Below are positions 7,106-17,512 of a stretch of DNA of 36,091 nt, piece by piece (positions within the stretch are counted from its first letter, which is position 1; each line of letters opens with the position of its first letter). The DNA is taken from NCBI GenBank assembly GCA_018820395.1, contig JAHJOG010000153.1, positions 1 through 36,091 on the forward strand, read 5' to 3'. The translations under genes and the position numbers were made by a program. The stretch comes from Gammaproteobacteria bacterium. Lineage in GTDB: Bacteria > Pseudomonadota > Gammaproteobacteria > Burkholderiales > Burkholderiaceae_C. Under the pieces are notes generated by a model. That model had not been told where the DNA came from. It did no database searches and worked only from the letters and a program-made list of their open reading frames with translations.

Positions 7106-7567
7106 ATGTCCAAGCAAACCTTCCACGCCCTCGTGGCCGACCTGACGACCCAGATCGCCGGCCGCCCGCTCGACGACGAGCTCGACCGCTGGCTGAACGC
7201 CGTGCACGGCGCGGACAGCGACACCTTCGAGCGCCTGAAGAGCGCTTGCGTCGACGGCGTGGCCGAAGGCTGGCTGTGCGACCGCGAGGGCGGCGGCATC
7301 CGCTACGGCCGCGTGTTCAAGCCCGAAGAGGCGCTGCACGGCTTCTCGGTCGACGTGGTCGACATGCAAGACCTGGCCGGCCCGCACCATGCCCACCCCA
7401 ACGGCGAGATAGACCTGATCATGCCGCTCACCGAAGGTGCAAGCTTCGACGGCCGGCCCGCCGGCTGGTGCGTGTACGGGCCCGGCACGGCGCACCACCC
7501 GACCGTGACCGAAGGCCGCGCGCTCGTCCTCTACCTGCTGCCCGCCGGGCAGATCAAATTCTCCTGA
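7106..7567 (+). CDS. DUF4863 family protein (related to 4-hydroxylaminobenzoate lyase)
   Basis: This 153-residue protein belongs to DUF4863, the family of p-hydroxylaminobenzoate lyases (PnbB) from 4-nitrobenzoate degradation. Family members are also common in box clusters. The second half looks like a compact cupin-type metal site: GPHHAHPNGEIDLIMPL (about 92-108), with H94, H95, H97 and E101 as candidate ligands, and GPGTAHHP with H130 and H131. The N-terminal part is helical. I chose the ATG at 7106; an upstream ATG at 7046 would place 20 unconvincing residues over the operator region. It is the first gene of the operon, seven bases before boxD. No nitroreductase is present, so a nitrobenzoate role is not supported; processing of an aberrant benzoate-derived compound is a guess. 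Confidence 0.85.
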   Translation: MSKQTFHALVADLTTQIAGRPLDDELDRWLNAVHGADSDTFERLKSACVDGVAEGWLCDREGGGIRYGRVFKPEEALHGFSVDVVDMQDLAGPHHAHPNGEIDLIMPLTEGASFDGRPAGWCVYGPGTAHHPTVTEGRALVLYLLPAGQIKFS

Positions 7568-7574
7568 GGCCTCC

Positions 7575-9128
7575 ATGACCGAACTGCTTTCCAACTACGT
7601 GTCCGGCCGCTGGCAGGCAGGCACCGGCGCCGGCACCGTGCTGCTCGACCCGGTGCTCGGCGACGAACTGGTGCGCGTCGACGCCACCGGCCTCGACCTG
7701 CCGGCCGCTTTCGGCTTCGCGCGCCAGACCGGCGGTGCGGCGCTGCGCGCCCTGGGCTACCGCGAGCGCGCGGCGCTCCTGGGCGAGATCGTGAAGGTGC
7801 TGCAGGCCAATCGTGATGCCTACTACGAGATCGCGACGGCCAATTCAGGCACGGTCAAGAACGATTCGGCGGTGGACATCGACGGAGCGATCTTCACGCT
7901 CGGCCAGTACGCCAAGTGGGGCGCGGCTTTGGGCGATGCGCGTGCGCTGCGCGACGGCGACGCGGCCCGGCTCGGCAAGGAGCCGGTGTTCATGTCACAG
8001 CACCTGCAGGTGCCGACACCGGGCGTGGCGCTCTTCATCAACGCCTTCAACTTTCCGTCGTGGGGTCTGTGGGAAAAGGCGGCGCCAGCGCTGCTGTCGG
8101 GCGTGCCGGTGATCGTCAAGCCGGGCACGTCCACGGCCTGGCTCACGCAGCGCATGGTGCGCGACGTGGTCGAGGCCGGCGTGCTGCCGGCGGGTGCGCT
8201 GTCGGTCATCTGCGGCAGCTCGCAGGGGCTGCTCGATGCGCTGGAAGGCTTCGACGTGCTGTCGTTCACCGGCTCGGCCGAAACCGGCGCGCAGATCCGC
8301 TCGCACGACGCCGTGACCCGGCGCTCGGTGCGCGTCAACATCGAGGCCGACAGCCTCAACTCCGCCATCCTCATGCCCGACGCGGCGCCCGGCTCCGATG
8401 CCTTCAACCTGCTGGTGCGCGAGGTGGTGCGCGAAATGACGGTCAAGTCGGGCCAGAAATGCACCGCCATCCGCCGCGTGATGGTGCCCGAAGCGATGTT
8501 CGACGCGGCGGCCGAAGCCATCGGCGCCAAGCTGGCGGGCATCACGGTCGGCAACCCGCGCAACGAGAGCGTGCGCATGGGCTCGCTGGTGAGCCGTGCG
8601 CAACTGAACTCGGTGCGCGAAGGCCTGAACGAACTGAAGGCGCAGGCCGAAGTACTGCACGACGGCAGCCAGCAGGCGCTGGTGGATGCCGACCCGGCCG
8701 TGGCCGCCTGCATCGGCCCGGTGCTGCTCGGCGTGCGCGATGCCGACGTGGCGCTGCGCGTGCACGACCTCGAGGTGTTCGGCCCGGTCGCCACGCTGAT
8801 GCCTTACCGCGACGTCGATCATGCGGTGGCGCTGGCGCATCGCGGCCAGGGCTCGCTGGTGAGCTCGCTCTACGGCGCCGACGATGCGGCGCTGGGCCGC
8901 GCGGCCGTGGCGCTGGCCGCGAGCCACGGGCGCGTTCATGTGGTCACGCCCGGCGTGGCCAAGGAACAGACCGGCCACGGCAACGTGATGCCGATGTCGC
9001 TGCACGGCGGGCCGGGCCGCGCCGGCGGCGGCGCCGAACTCGGCGGCCTGCGTGCTCTGGACTTCTATCACCGGCGCAGCGCGGTGCAGGCGAGCCCGGC
9101 CGTGCTGGCCGCGCTCGGCATTCAATGA
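7575..9128 (+). CDS. boxD: 3,4-dehydroadipyl-CoA semialdehyde dehydrogenase (NADP+), BoxD
   Basis: This enzyme oxidises the semialdehyde made by BoxC to 3,4-dehydroadipyl-CoA, the step that commits the opened ring to a beta-oxidation-like route. It is 517 residues, an aldehyde dehydrogenase of the PaaZ/BoxD branch. Catalytic residues are visible: N159 in INAFNFPSWG, E257 in VNIEADSLNS and C296 in KSGQKCTAIRR; these match the numbers I recall for the Burkholderia xenovorans enzyme. The C-terminal segment ends with LGGLRALDFYHRRS, typical of this branch. There is no fused hydratase domain, unlike full-length PaaZ. It is seven bases after the DUF4863 gene and 52 bases before the ligase. Confidence 0.94.
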   Translation: MTELLSNYVSGRWQAGTGAGTVLLDPVLGDELVRVDATGLDLPAAFGFARQTGGAALRALGYRERAALLGEIVKVLQANRDAYYEIATANSGTVKNDSAVDIDGAIFTLGQYAKWGAALGDARALRDGDAARLGKEPVFMSQHLQVPTPGVALFINAFNFPSWGLWEKAAPALLSGVPVIVKPGTSTAWLTQRMVRDVVEAGVLPAGALSVICGSSQGLLDALEGFDVLSFTGSAETGAQIRSHDAVTRRSVRVNIEADSLNSAILMPDAAPGSDAFNLLVREVVREMTVKSGQKCTAIRRVMVPEAMFDAAAEAIGAKLAGITVGNPRNESVRMGSLVSRAQLNSVREGLNELKAQAEVLHDGSQQALVDADPAVAACIGPVLLGVRDADVALRVHDLEVFGPVATLMPYRDVDHAVALAHRGQGSLVSSLYGADDAALGRAAVALAASHGRVHVVTPGVAKEQTGHGNVMPMSLHGGPGRAGGGAELGGLRALDFYHRRSAVQASPAVLAALGIQ

Positions 9129-9180
9129 TCGCTGCCGGCGCCGCAAACCCCGCGAGAGCAAGACAGCAAGAGGAGACACG

Positions 9181-10727
<1,547 letters not shown>

Positions 10728-10731
<4 letters not shown>

Positions 10732-11528
10732 GCAGCGAGACGCAGTTGGCCGCCATCCGGTGGCGGGGCAAGGACGTGCGCATCGAATACCGGCGCATCG
10801 CGCCCGAGCGCGCCGATGCACCGCTCGTGGTCTTCCTCCACGAGGGCCTGGGCTCGGTCGCGATGTGGAAGGACTTCCCCGATCAGCTGTGCGACGCCGG
10901 CGGCTTTCGCGGGCTGGTGTTCTCGCGGCCCGGCTACGGCCGCTCCACGCCGCGCGCGGCCGACGAGACCTGGGGCGTGGACTTCATGCACCGGCAGGCG
11001 CACGAGGTGCTGCCCGCCTTGTTCGAGTCGCTCGGCATCGAGGAACCGCCTTGGCTCTTCGGCCACAGCGACGGTGCGTCGATCGCGCTGCTGTACGCGG
11101 CGAAGTTTCCGGAACGGGTCGCCGGGCTCGTGCTGTTGGCGCCGCACATCTTCGTGGAAGACGTGACCGTCGCCCACATCGAACAGGCGCGCGAGGCGTA
11201 CACCCACACCGACCTGCCGCAGAAGCTCGGGCGCTACCACGACGACGCCGACTCGGCCTTCTGGGGCTGGAACCGCATCTGGCTCGACCCGGCCTTCCGG
11301 TCGTGGAACATCGAAGACCCGATCGGCTCCGTGCGCTGCCCCGTGCTGGCCATGCAGGGCGTGGACGACGAATACGGCACCCTCGAACAGATCCGCGGCA
11401 TCGCGCGCCGCATCCCCGGAACCGAGCTGCTCGAACTGCCCGCATGCGGGCATTCCCCGCATCGCGATCAGCCTGAACAGGCGATAGTGGCGACCATTTC
11501 ATTCATTCACTCCAGGAGTTCTTCATGA
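10728..11528 (+). CDS. Alpha/beta-fold hydrolase of the benzoate operon
   Basis: This is a 266-residue serine hydrolase with a complete triad: S114 in FGHSDGAS, an acid at D213 or D214 in MQGVDDEYG, and H242 or H245 in ACGHSPHRDQP. The oxyanion region FLHEGLGSVAMWKDFP is well conserved for the family. GTG is the start because it overlaps the ligase stop by four bases; the gene's own stop overlaps the ATG of the next gene in the same way (ATGA). Such hydrolases accompany box genes in other bacteria, where lactonase or CoA-thioesterase roles have been proposed; none is shown here. Being wedged between ligase and transporter, it may release CoA from stalled intermediates, but that is inference. 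Confidence 0.88.
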
Positions 11529-12694
11529 AGCACCGCATCGCGCGCACCACCCTTGCCGCACTGACCCTGGTGGCCTTCGCCACCGTCGGCCACGCCCAGC
11601 AGGGCAAGCTCAAGGTGGGGATGATGCTGCCCTACAGCGGCACCTATGCCGCGCTCGGCACGGCGATCGAGAACGGCTTCCGGCTGCGTCTCCAGGAGCA
11701 GGGCGGCAAGCTCGGCGGGCGCGAGATCGAGTTCGTCAAGGTCGACGACGAATCCGATCCGGCCAAGGCCACCGACAACGTCAACAAGCTGATCAAGCGC
11801 GACAACGTCGACGTGATCGTCGGCACGGTGCATTCCGGCGTCGCGATGGCGATGGCCAAGGCCGCGAAGGAAAGCGGCACGGTGCTGATCGTTCCCAACG
11901 CCGGTGCCGACGCAGTCACCGGCCCGATGTGCGCGCAGAACATCTTCCGCAGCTCGTTCTCCAACTGGCAGCCGGCCTACGCGATGGGCGTGGTCGCGGC
12001 CAAGCAGGAGGGCAAGAAGTCGGCGATGACCATCACCTGGAAGTACGCGGCCGGCGACGAATCCACGGCCGGCTTCAAGGAAGGTTTCGAGAAGAACGGC
12101 GGCAAGGTCGTGAAGCAGCTGACGGTGCCCTTCCCCAACGTGGAATTCCAGGCACTGCTGACCGAGATCGCGGCAGCCAAGCCCGATGCGGTGTACGCCT
12201 TCTTCGCGGGCGGCGGCGCGGTCAAGTTCGTCAAGGACTATGCGGCGGCCGGCCTGGACAAGACCATTCCGCTTTACGGCCCCGGCTTCCTGACCGACGG
12301 CACGCTCGACGCGCAGGGCGACGCCGCCAAGGGCATGCTCACCACGCTGCATTACGCCGACGGCATGGAGACGCCGCGCGACAAGAGCTTCCGCACGGCC
12401 TATGCCAAGGAATACAAGCTGCAGCCCGACGTGTATGCGGTGCAGGGCTACGACGCTGCGCAGATGCTCGCCATCGGCCTGAACGCGGTCAAGGGCGACA
12501 TCAGCAAGAAGGCCGAATTCGCGAGCGCGATCGAAAGCGCCAAGATCGACAGCCCGCGCGGCACCTTCACGGTCGGCAAGTCGCACAACCCGGTACAGGA
12601 CATCTACCTGCGCAAGGTCGAAGGCAAGGAAAACAAGATGGTGGGCGTGGCGATCAAGGGGCTGGCCGATCCGTCCCGTGGATGCAAGCTCTAG
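11525..12694 (+). CDS. ABC transporter substrate-binding protein (LivK-type), probably for benzoate
   Basis: This is the periplasmic receptor of the importer encoded just downstream. It is 389 residues with a Sec signal peptide (KHRIARTTLAALTLVAFATV, cleavage after GHAQ) and a type I periplasmic-binding fold. It starts KLKVGMMLPYSGTYAALGTA and carries KVDDESDPAKATDNVNKLI and QGYDAAQMLAIGLNAVKGD. The family is named for branched-chain amino acids, but close relatives bind aromatic acids. Cotranslation with the benzoate hydrolase (4-base overlap) argues for benzoate or a related ring acid. The stop is followed by a 200-base gap with hairpins before the permease genes, so receptor and permease expression may differ. 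Confidence 0.93.
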   Translation: MKHRIARTTLAALTLVAFATVGHAQQGKLKVGMMLPYSGTYAALGTAIENGFRLRLQEQGGKLGGREIEFVKVDDESDPAKATDNVNKLIKRDNVDVIVGTVHSGVAMAMAKAAKESGTVLIVPNAGADAVTGPMCAQNIFRSSFSNWQPAYAMGVVAAKQEGKKSAMTITWKYAAGDESTAGFKEGFEKNGGKVVKQLTVPFPNVEFQALLTEIAAAKPDAVYAFFAGGGAVKFVKDYAAAGLDKTIPLYGPGFLTDGTLDAQGDAAKGMLTTLHYADGMETPRDKSFRTAYAKEYKLQPDVYAVQGYDAAQMLAIGLNAVKGDISKKAEFASAIESAKIDSPRGTFTVGKSHNPVQDIYLRKVEGKENKMVGVAIKGLADPSRGCKL

Positions 12695-12894
12695 CTCGCC
12701 CCCAGGCTTCGCGCACTTCGTGTCGCTTCGCCAACCCCCTGACCGGGGGCAACACCTGAGGCCCGGCAGAGCCGGTTCCTCGGTGTTTCGCGAACGGGCC
12801 TGGCTGCGCCGGCCGCTCGATGGGAGCGAGTGGCATGAGGGTTGCGTGTCTGGCTTGTTTTTTCGTTGACGGTTTGCGCTGAGGCCTTTCATTT
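12695..12894. repeat. Hairpin-rich intergenic block between binding-protein and permease genes
   Basis: This gap of about 200 bases holds no gene. From about 12695 to 12790 it has the look of an interspersed intergenic element that I associate with Comamonadaceae genomes. It contains hairpin CCCCC-TGACC-GGGGG (12735-12749) and hairpin CCGGC-AGA-GCCGG (12763-12775). The second part (12840-12894) is T-richer and holds the permease start region. Position after the receptor gene resembles the processing and attenuation spacers that let binding proteins be made in excess. Repeat status cannot be proven from one copy. Confidence 0.5.
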
Positions 12895-13764
12895 GTGGAT
12901 CTTGGAACTTTTCTTGTTCAGTGCCTGAACTCGGTGCAGTACGGGCTGCTGCTGTTCCTGGTGGCTTCGGGGTTGACGCTGATCTTCGGGATCATGGGCG
13001 TGATCAACCTGGCGCACGGGAGCTTCTACATGATCGGGGCGTACATGGCGTTCGCGCTGTCGCCGCTGTTCGGGGATCAGTTCGTGGTGATGCTGCTGGC
13101 CGGGGTGGTGCTGGCGGCGGTGTTCGGCTATTTGCTGGAGTGGGCGTTCTTCAGCTATCTCTATCAGCGCGACCATCTGCAGCAGGTGCTGATGACCTAC
13201 GGGCTCATCCTGGTGTTCGAGGAATTGCGCTCGCTGCTGATCGGCAACGACGTGCATGGCGTGAAGGCGCCGCCGTGGTTGCAGGGGAGCTTCGCGCTGG
13301 GCGACCTCATGAACTATCCGTGGTACCGGCTCTTCGCGTCGGGCGCCTGCGTGCTGCTGGCGCTGGCGCTCTACTTCGTGGTGAACCGCACGCGGCTGGG
13401 CATGATGATCCGCGCCGGGGCGAGCAACCGCGACATGGTGCGCGGGCTGGGCATCGACATCCGGCGGCTCTATCGCATCGTGTTCGCGGCGGGCGTGGCG
13501 CTGGCGGCACTGGCGGGCATGATCGCCGCGCCGATGTCGTCGGTGTACCCGGGCATGGGCGCGAGCGTGCTGATCATCTGCTTCGTGGTGGTGGTGATCG
13601 GCGGCATCGGCTCGATCACCGGCGCGCTCGTGGCGTCGCTGCTGGTGGGCTTCGTCGACACCTTCGGCAAGGTGCTGTTCGCCGAATACAGCGGCATGGG
13701 GATCTACGTGCTGATGGCGGTGATCCTGATCTGGCGGCCCGAGGGCCTGATGGGTAAACGATGA
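12895..13764 (+). CDS. ABC transporter permease, LivH-type
   Basis: This is a 289-residue inner-membrane permease of the branched-chain-amino-acid/aromatic-acid class, one half of the transport channel. It has around eight hydrophobic segments, the family signature GIMGVINLAHGSFYMIGAYM near residues 30-50 and a C-terminal cytoplasmic coupling region followed by VVVIGGIGSITGALVASLLVG. I used the GTG start, which gives MDLGTFLVQCLNSVQYGL; a GAGG about ten bases upstream is a modest ribosome binding site. The first 30 bases are richer in A and T than the rest. Its stop overlaps the start of the next permease by four bases (ATGA). Confidence 0.93.
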   Translation: MDLGTFLVQCLNSVQYGLLLFLVASGLTLIFGIMGVINLAHGSFYMIGAYMAFALSPLFGDQFVVMLLAGVVLAAVFGYLLEWAFFSYLYQRDHLQQVLMTYGLILVFEELRSLLIGNDVHGVKAPPWLQGSFALGDLMNYPWYRLFASGACVLLALALYFVVNRTRLGMMIRAGASNRDMVRGLGIDIRRLYRIVFAAGVALAALAGMIAAPMSSVYPGMGASVLIICFVVVVIGGIGSITGALVASLLVGFVDTFGKVLFAEYSGMGIYVLMAVILIWRPEGLMGKR

Positions 13765-14723
13765 CACCGGCGCTGCAAGGAATTTCTCGCTGGGTGCCGC
13801 TGGCGGTGGCCGTGGCGCTGGCGGTGCTCGGGCCGATGCTCGGGGCGTATGTGTCGGACTTGGTCGTGAAGGTGATGATCCTCGCGATCCTGGCGCTGAG
13901 CCTCGAACTGCTGGTCGGCATGACCGGGCTGGTGAGCCTCGGGCACGCGGCCTTCTACGGCATCGGCGCCTATGCCACGGTGATGGCGTCGGGGCGCGAC
14001 GGTGGCTCCATCGGCTGGCTGCTGCCGCTGGCGATGGGCTCGGCCGCCGGCTACGCGCTCCTGGTCGGCGCGCTGAGCCTGCGCACACGCGGGGTGTACT
14101 TCATCATGGTCACGCTGGCCTTCGCGCAGATGGCTTTCTTCCTGTTCCACGACACCGACTTCGGCGGCGGCAGCGACGGCATCTACATGTACATCCGCCC
14201 GGTGCTCGGCCCGATCGACCTCGAAGGCCGCAACACGCTCTTCTATTTCGTGCTGGCTGCGCTGGTGCTCACCTATGCCTTTCTCGCGCTGCTGCGCCGC
14301 TCGCGCTTCGGGGCCGCGCTGGCGGGCATCCGCGTGAACGAGCAGCGCATGCGCGCGGCGGGCTTTCCGGTGTACGGCTACAAGCTGGCGGCCTTCGTCA
14401 TCGCGGGTGCGCTGGCAGGGCTGGCAGGCTTTCTGGTGGCCTCGCGCGACGGCGTGGTCAACCCTGAGCTGATGGCCTGGCACATCTCGGGCGAGATCCT
14501 GCTCATGATCATCCTCGGCGGGCTGGGCCACCTGCGCGGCGCCGTCATCGGCGCGACTGCGTTCACGCTGCTGAAGGAGCTGCTGTCCACGCACGCGCTG
14601 GTCGGGCCCATGGCGGACCACTGGCAACTGTCGCTGGGCCTGGCGATCATCGTCTTCGTGGCGCTGCTGCCGCGCGGCATCATCGGCATCGCGTCGCGCC
14701 TCGGCGGAAAGGCGGCGGCATGA
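13761..14723 (+). CDS. ABC transporter permease, LivM-type
   Basis: The second channel subunit, 320 residues, pairs with the LivH-type protein in the inner membrane. It is highly hydrophobic, with the family signature GMTGLVSLGHAAFYGIGAYA around residues 53-72 and a late segment EILLMIILGGLGHLRGAVIG that contacts the ATPase. A possible outside-facing loop of about 35 residues (FFLFHDTDFGGGSDGIYMYI) is where LivM proteins usually carry a loop. Both ends overlap neighbouring genes by four bases, so livH-, livM- and livG-type genes are translationally coupled. Substrate specificity comes from the receptor, probably benzoate. Confidence 0.93.
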   Translation: MTPALQGISRWVPLAVAVALAVLGPMLGAYVSDLVVKVMILAILALSLELLVGMTGLVSLGHAAFYGIGAYATVMASGRDGGSIGWLLPLAMGSAAGYALLVGALSLRTRGVYFIMVTLAFAQMAFFLFHDTDFGGGSDGIYMYIRPVLGPIDLEGRNTLFYFVLAALVLTYAFLALLRRSRFGAALAGIRVNEQRMRAAGFPVYGYKLAAFVIAGALAGLAGFLVASRDGVVNPELMAWHISGEILLMIILGGLGHLRGAVIGATAFTLLKELLSTHALVGPMADHWQLSLGLAIIVFVALLPRGIIGIASRLGGKAAA

Positions 14724-15508
14724 ACGGCGCCACGGCTTCTGCGCCCAACGTCGCGGCCCCCGGCGCGCCGCTGCTCGCGGTCGACCAGCTCACGCGCCGC
14801 TTCGGCGGGCTGGTCGCGGTCAACGCCGTGAGCCTCGATCTCCACCGCGGCGAAGTGCATGCGGTGATCGGCACCAACGGCGCGGGCAAGTCCACGCTGA
14901 TCAACATGCTCTCGGGCGAATTGCCGGCCTCGTCGGGCCGCGTGATGCTCGATGGCCAGGACATCACGCAGCGCGCGCAGTTTCGCCGGGCGCTGGCGGG
15001 CGTGGGGCGCAGCTACCAGCGCACCACGATCTTTCCGGAATTCACCGTGCACGAGAACTGCCGGCTCGCGGCGCAGGCGGCGCACCCGCGGCCATGGACG
15101 CTGTGGCAGGCGTCGAGCGCGTGCGACCGCAGCAATGCCGCTGCCACCGAAGCGCTGGCCGATGCCGGGCTTGCCGATGTCGCGACGCGCATCGCCGGCA
15201 CGCTGAGTCACGGCGCCAAACGCCAGCTCGAAGTAGCGATGTGCCTGGCCACGCGTCCGCGCGTGCTGCTGCTCGACGAGCCGCTCGCCGGCATGGGCGC
15301 CGAGGAAACCGACCGCATGCTGCACCTGCTGGCCAAGCTCAAGTCCACCCACGCGATCCTGCTGGTGGAACACGACATGGACGCAGTGTTCCGCATCGCC
15401 GACCGCATCACGGTGATGGTCAACGGCACCGTGATCGCGACCGGCGATCCGGTGTCGATCCGCGCCAACCCCGACGTGCGCACCGCCTACTTGGGCGAAG
15501 GCCATTGA
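14720..15508 (+). CDS. ABC transporter ATP-binding protein, LivG-type
   Basis: One of two ATPases driving the importer, 262 residues. Walker A is GTNGAGKST, the ABC signature is LSHGAKRQLE (normally LSHGEKRQLE in this family), Walker B is VLLLDEPLAGMG, and the switch histidine lies in LLVEHDMDAVF. The LivG feature of a long insert between Walker A and signature is present, with TTIFPEFTVHENCRLAA. The alanine in the signature is a mild departure that should not abolish activity. The start overlaps the livM-type stop (ATGA) and the stop is one base before the next gene. Confidence 0.93.
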   Translation: MNGATASAPNVAAPGAPLLAVDQLTRRFGGLVAVNAVSLDLHRGEVHAVIGTNGAGKSTLINMLSGELPASSGRVMLDGQDITQRAQFRRALAGVGRSYQRTTIFPEFTVHENCRLAAQAAHPRPWTLWQASSACDRSNAAATEALADAGLADVATRIAGTLSHGAKRQLEVAMCLATRPRVLLLDEPLAGMGAEETDRMLHLLAKLKSTHAILLVEHDMDAVFRIADRITVMVNGTVIATGDPVSIRANPDVRTAYLGEGH

Positions 15509-15509
15509 G

Positions 15510-16211
15510 ATGTTGAAGATCGAGGCGTTGAACAGCTACTACGGCGACAGCCACATTCTGCGTGGCGTCGATGTCGAGGTGCCGGCCGCCACGTCGGTGG
15601 GCCTGCTGGGGCGCAACGGCATGGGCAAGACCACGCTCATCCGGTCGCTGATGGGCTACGTGCGCCCCTCGTCGGGCCGCGTGCAGCTCGACGCGCAGGA
15701 CGTGACCGGCTGGACGCCCGAGCGCATGGCGCGGCGCGGCATCGGCTACGTGCCCGAAGGACGCGGCATCTTCCCCAACCTGAGCGTGCGCGAGAACCTG
15801 CTGATGAGCGCCCGCCCCGGCATCGACGGCCAGCGGGCCTGGACCTTCGACCGCGTGATGACCACCTTTCCGCGGCTCACCGAGCGGCTGTCCCACGGTG
15901 GTCAGCAACTGTCGGGCGGCGAACAGCAGATGCTTTCGATCGGCCGCGCGCTCATGACCAACCCGCGCCTCCTGATCCTCGACGAAGCCACCGAAGGCCT
16001 GGCGCCGCTGATCGTCATCGAGATCTGGCGCGTGATCGCCGACATCCGCCAAACCGGCATCGCCACGCTGATCGTCGACCGCGACTGGCGCAAGGTGCTG
16101 GCCCACACCGACCGCGCCGTGGTGATGGAAAAGGGCCGCATCGTGCGGCACGGAACGTCGCCCGAGTTGACGGCGGCACCGGACGAACTCGAAGCGCTGC
16201 TCGGGGTGTGA
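15510..16211 (+). CDS. ABC transporter ATP-binding protein, LivF-type
   Basis: The second ATPase, 233 residues, the usual LivF length. Walker A is GRNGMGKTT, the ABC signature LSGGEQQML, and Walker B LLILDEATEGLAP, a LivF trademark. The family commonly has VEQN after the Walker B region; here the segment reads LIVDRDWRKVL, a small deviation. The gene starts one base after the LivG-type stop and ends the rightward benzoate operon. Downstream a GC-rich inverted repeat separates it from the convergent glycosyltransferase gene. Confidence 0.93.
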   Translation: MLKIEALNSYYGDSHILRGVDVEVPAATSVGLLGRNGMGKTTLIRSLMGYVRPSSGRVQLDAQDVTGWTPERMARRGIGYVPEGRGIFPNLSVRENLLMSARPGIDGQRAWTFDRVMTTFPRLTERLSHGGQQLSGGEQQMLSIGRALMTNPRLLILDEATEGLAPLIVIEIWRVIADIRQTGIATLIVDRDWRKVLAHTDRAVVMEKGRIVRHGTSPELTAAPDELEALLGV

Positions 16212-16244
16212 GCGCGGAACCGAGGCGCGTGCGTGCGCCGCGCT
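16211..16244. terminator. Possible shared hairpin terminator between convergent genes
   Basis: AGCGCGG (16211-16217) pairs with CCGCGCT (16238-16244), and an alternative inner hairpin GGCGC/GCGCC (16224-16239) competes with it. It lies in the 43-base gap between the LivF-type stop and the stop of the convergent gene. On the plus strand GGGGCTTTCG follows, with only three T residues, so termination strength is doubtful. Confidence 0.35.
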
Positions 16245-16254
16245 GGGGCTTTCG

Positions 16255-17481
16255 TCAAACGATCTCGTCCGCCGAAGGGTGGACCGATTCGATGCGCCCG
16301 GCCGAAGCGGTCCTGCGATAGCCAGTTTGGCGCCGATCGCCCCGCACTGCACCCTCTTCCCCGCTCGCGTCGGCCAGAATCTTCTGCAGGATGCCGGGCA
16401 CTTCGAACACGGCGCGGTTGCGCACCCGGCGGGTCGCGGCCCGCAAGCCGTCGAGGTCACGCACCAGCGCCTCGACGGGCGGCCCGACTTTCGTGAAGCT
16501 GCTGCAGACCACGCCGACGCCGAGTTCGCGCACCCAGTCGGTGTTGTAGCGCTCCTGCGGCAGCGTGTAGCGGTTGCGCACCACAACCACCGGCAACTCC
16601 ATCTGCACGGCCTCGCTGAGCGTACCGGGGCCGGGCTTGCCGATCATGAAATCCGAGAGCTGCATGTAGCGCGCGATGTCGGGCGTGAAGCCGAGCACAT
16701 GCCTGGGCACCGACGACGGTAACCCAGCGAGCGTGCGTGCGAGGCGCCCGTTGTGGCCGCAGGCCAGGATCAGCTGCATGCCACTCAGACGCTTGGCAAT
16801 GCCGATCATCGCCGCCGAGCCGTGACCACCGAATAGCACCAGGCCGGTCGGCCGGTCCGGGTCCAGCCCCAGCGCCGATCGCTCTGCCGCGCGATCGAGC
16901 GGCGGCCGCTCGTAGAAGTCGGGACGGATCAGCATGCCCGACGTGGCATGGATGCGGGACTCGGGCAGCCCGGCCGCGCGCGCCTGCGCGACCGCGCGTG
17001 CCGATCCGCAGACCACATGCTGCGGCGCTTCGCTTTCGATCCAGAACCGGGGAGGAAGGTCCGCCAGATCGGTCATGACGGTCACATAAGGAACGCCCGG
17101 CAGCGTCGCCTGCAGCGCCTCGCACAACACGCGGTTGAAGTTCGGGATCAGCGACACGACCATGTCGGGTTCGTTCGCCAGCCAGTGCGCCTGGACGAGC
17201 CGCGACATCGGCGAGTGGCCCCAGCGGATGAGCGCCTGCAGCAAGCGGAGCTCCTGCGCGAGGCCGAGGGTCCAGCCTCTCGCGAGGCGCTGGTTGTAGA
17301 AGTCCTCCGGATCGATGCCCGTGAGGTTGCCGAACGCATCGGCTGGATCGAGCACCTCGCGCAGGTTGAGCAGCCGCACCTCCCAAGGCAGACCGGCCCG
17401 AGCGATCGCCGCCTCCAACGCAAGGGCCGACGCGCGGTGTCCGCCACCGGCGTTGAAGTAGACGAGGTCGACCTTGATCAT
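16255..17481 (-). CDS. Glycosyltransferase of the MGDG synthase (GT28) type
   Basis: This 408-residue protein resembles monogalactosyldiacylglycerol synthases and related GT28 enzymes that put sugar on diacylglycerol or other lipids at the cytoplasmic membrane. The N-terminal domain starts KVDLVYFNAGGGHRASALAL, the MGDG-synthase-like glycine-rich loop. The C-terminal nucleotide-sugar domain has LVLFGGHGSAAM, FTPDIARYMQLSDFMIGKPG and PGTLSEAVQMELPVVV. I chose the ATG at 17481, since the earlier open codons overlap the upstream gene and lack sense. Its start lies 31 bases after the stop of a metallophosphoesterase gene, so the two are probably one operon. Sugar donor and acceptor are unknown; a membrane glycolipid role is inferred from the family. 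Confidence 0.85.
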   Translation of the reverse strand: MIKVDLVYFNAGGGHRASALALEAAIARAGLPWEVRLLNLREVLDPADAFGNLTGIDPEDFYNQRLARGWTLGLAQELRLLQALIRWGHSPMSRLVQAHWLANEPDMVVSLIPNFNRVLCEALQATLPGVPYVTVMTDLADLPPRFWIESEAPQHVVCGSARAVAQARAAGLPESRIHATSGMLIRPDFYERPPLDRAAERSALGLDPDRPTGLVLFGGHGSAAMIGIAKRLSGMQLILACGHNGRLARTLAGLPSSVPRHVLGFTPDIARYMQLSDFMIGKPGPGTLSEAVQMELPVVVVRNRYTLPQERYNTDWVRELGVGVVCSSFTKVGPPVEALVRDLDGLRAATRRVRNRAVFEVPGILQKILADASGEEGAVRGDRRQTGYRRTASAGRIESVHPSADEIV

Positions 17482-17512
17482 GGCGCGCTCGGGCAAGGCG
17501 CCTGCGTCGCGC

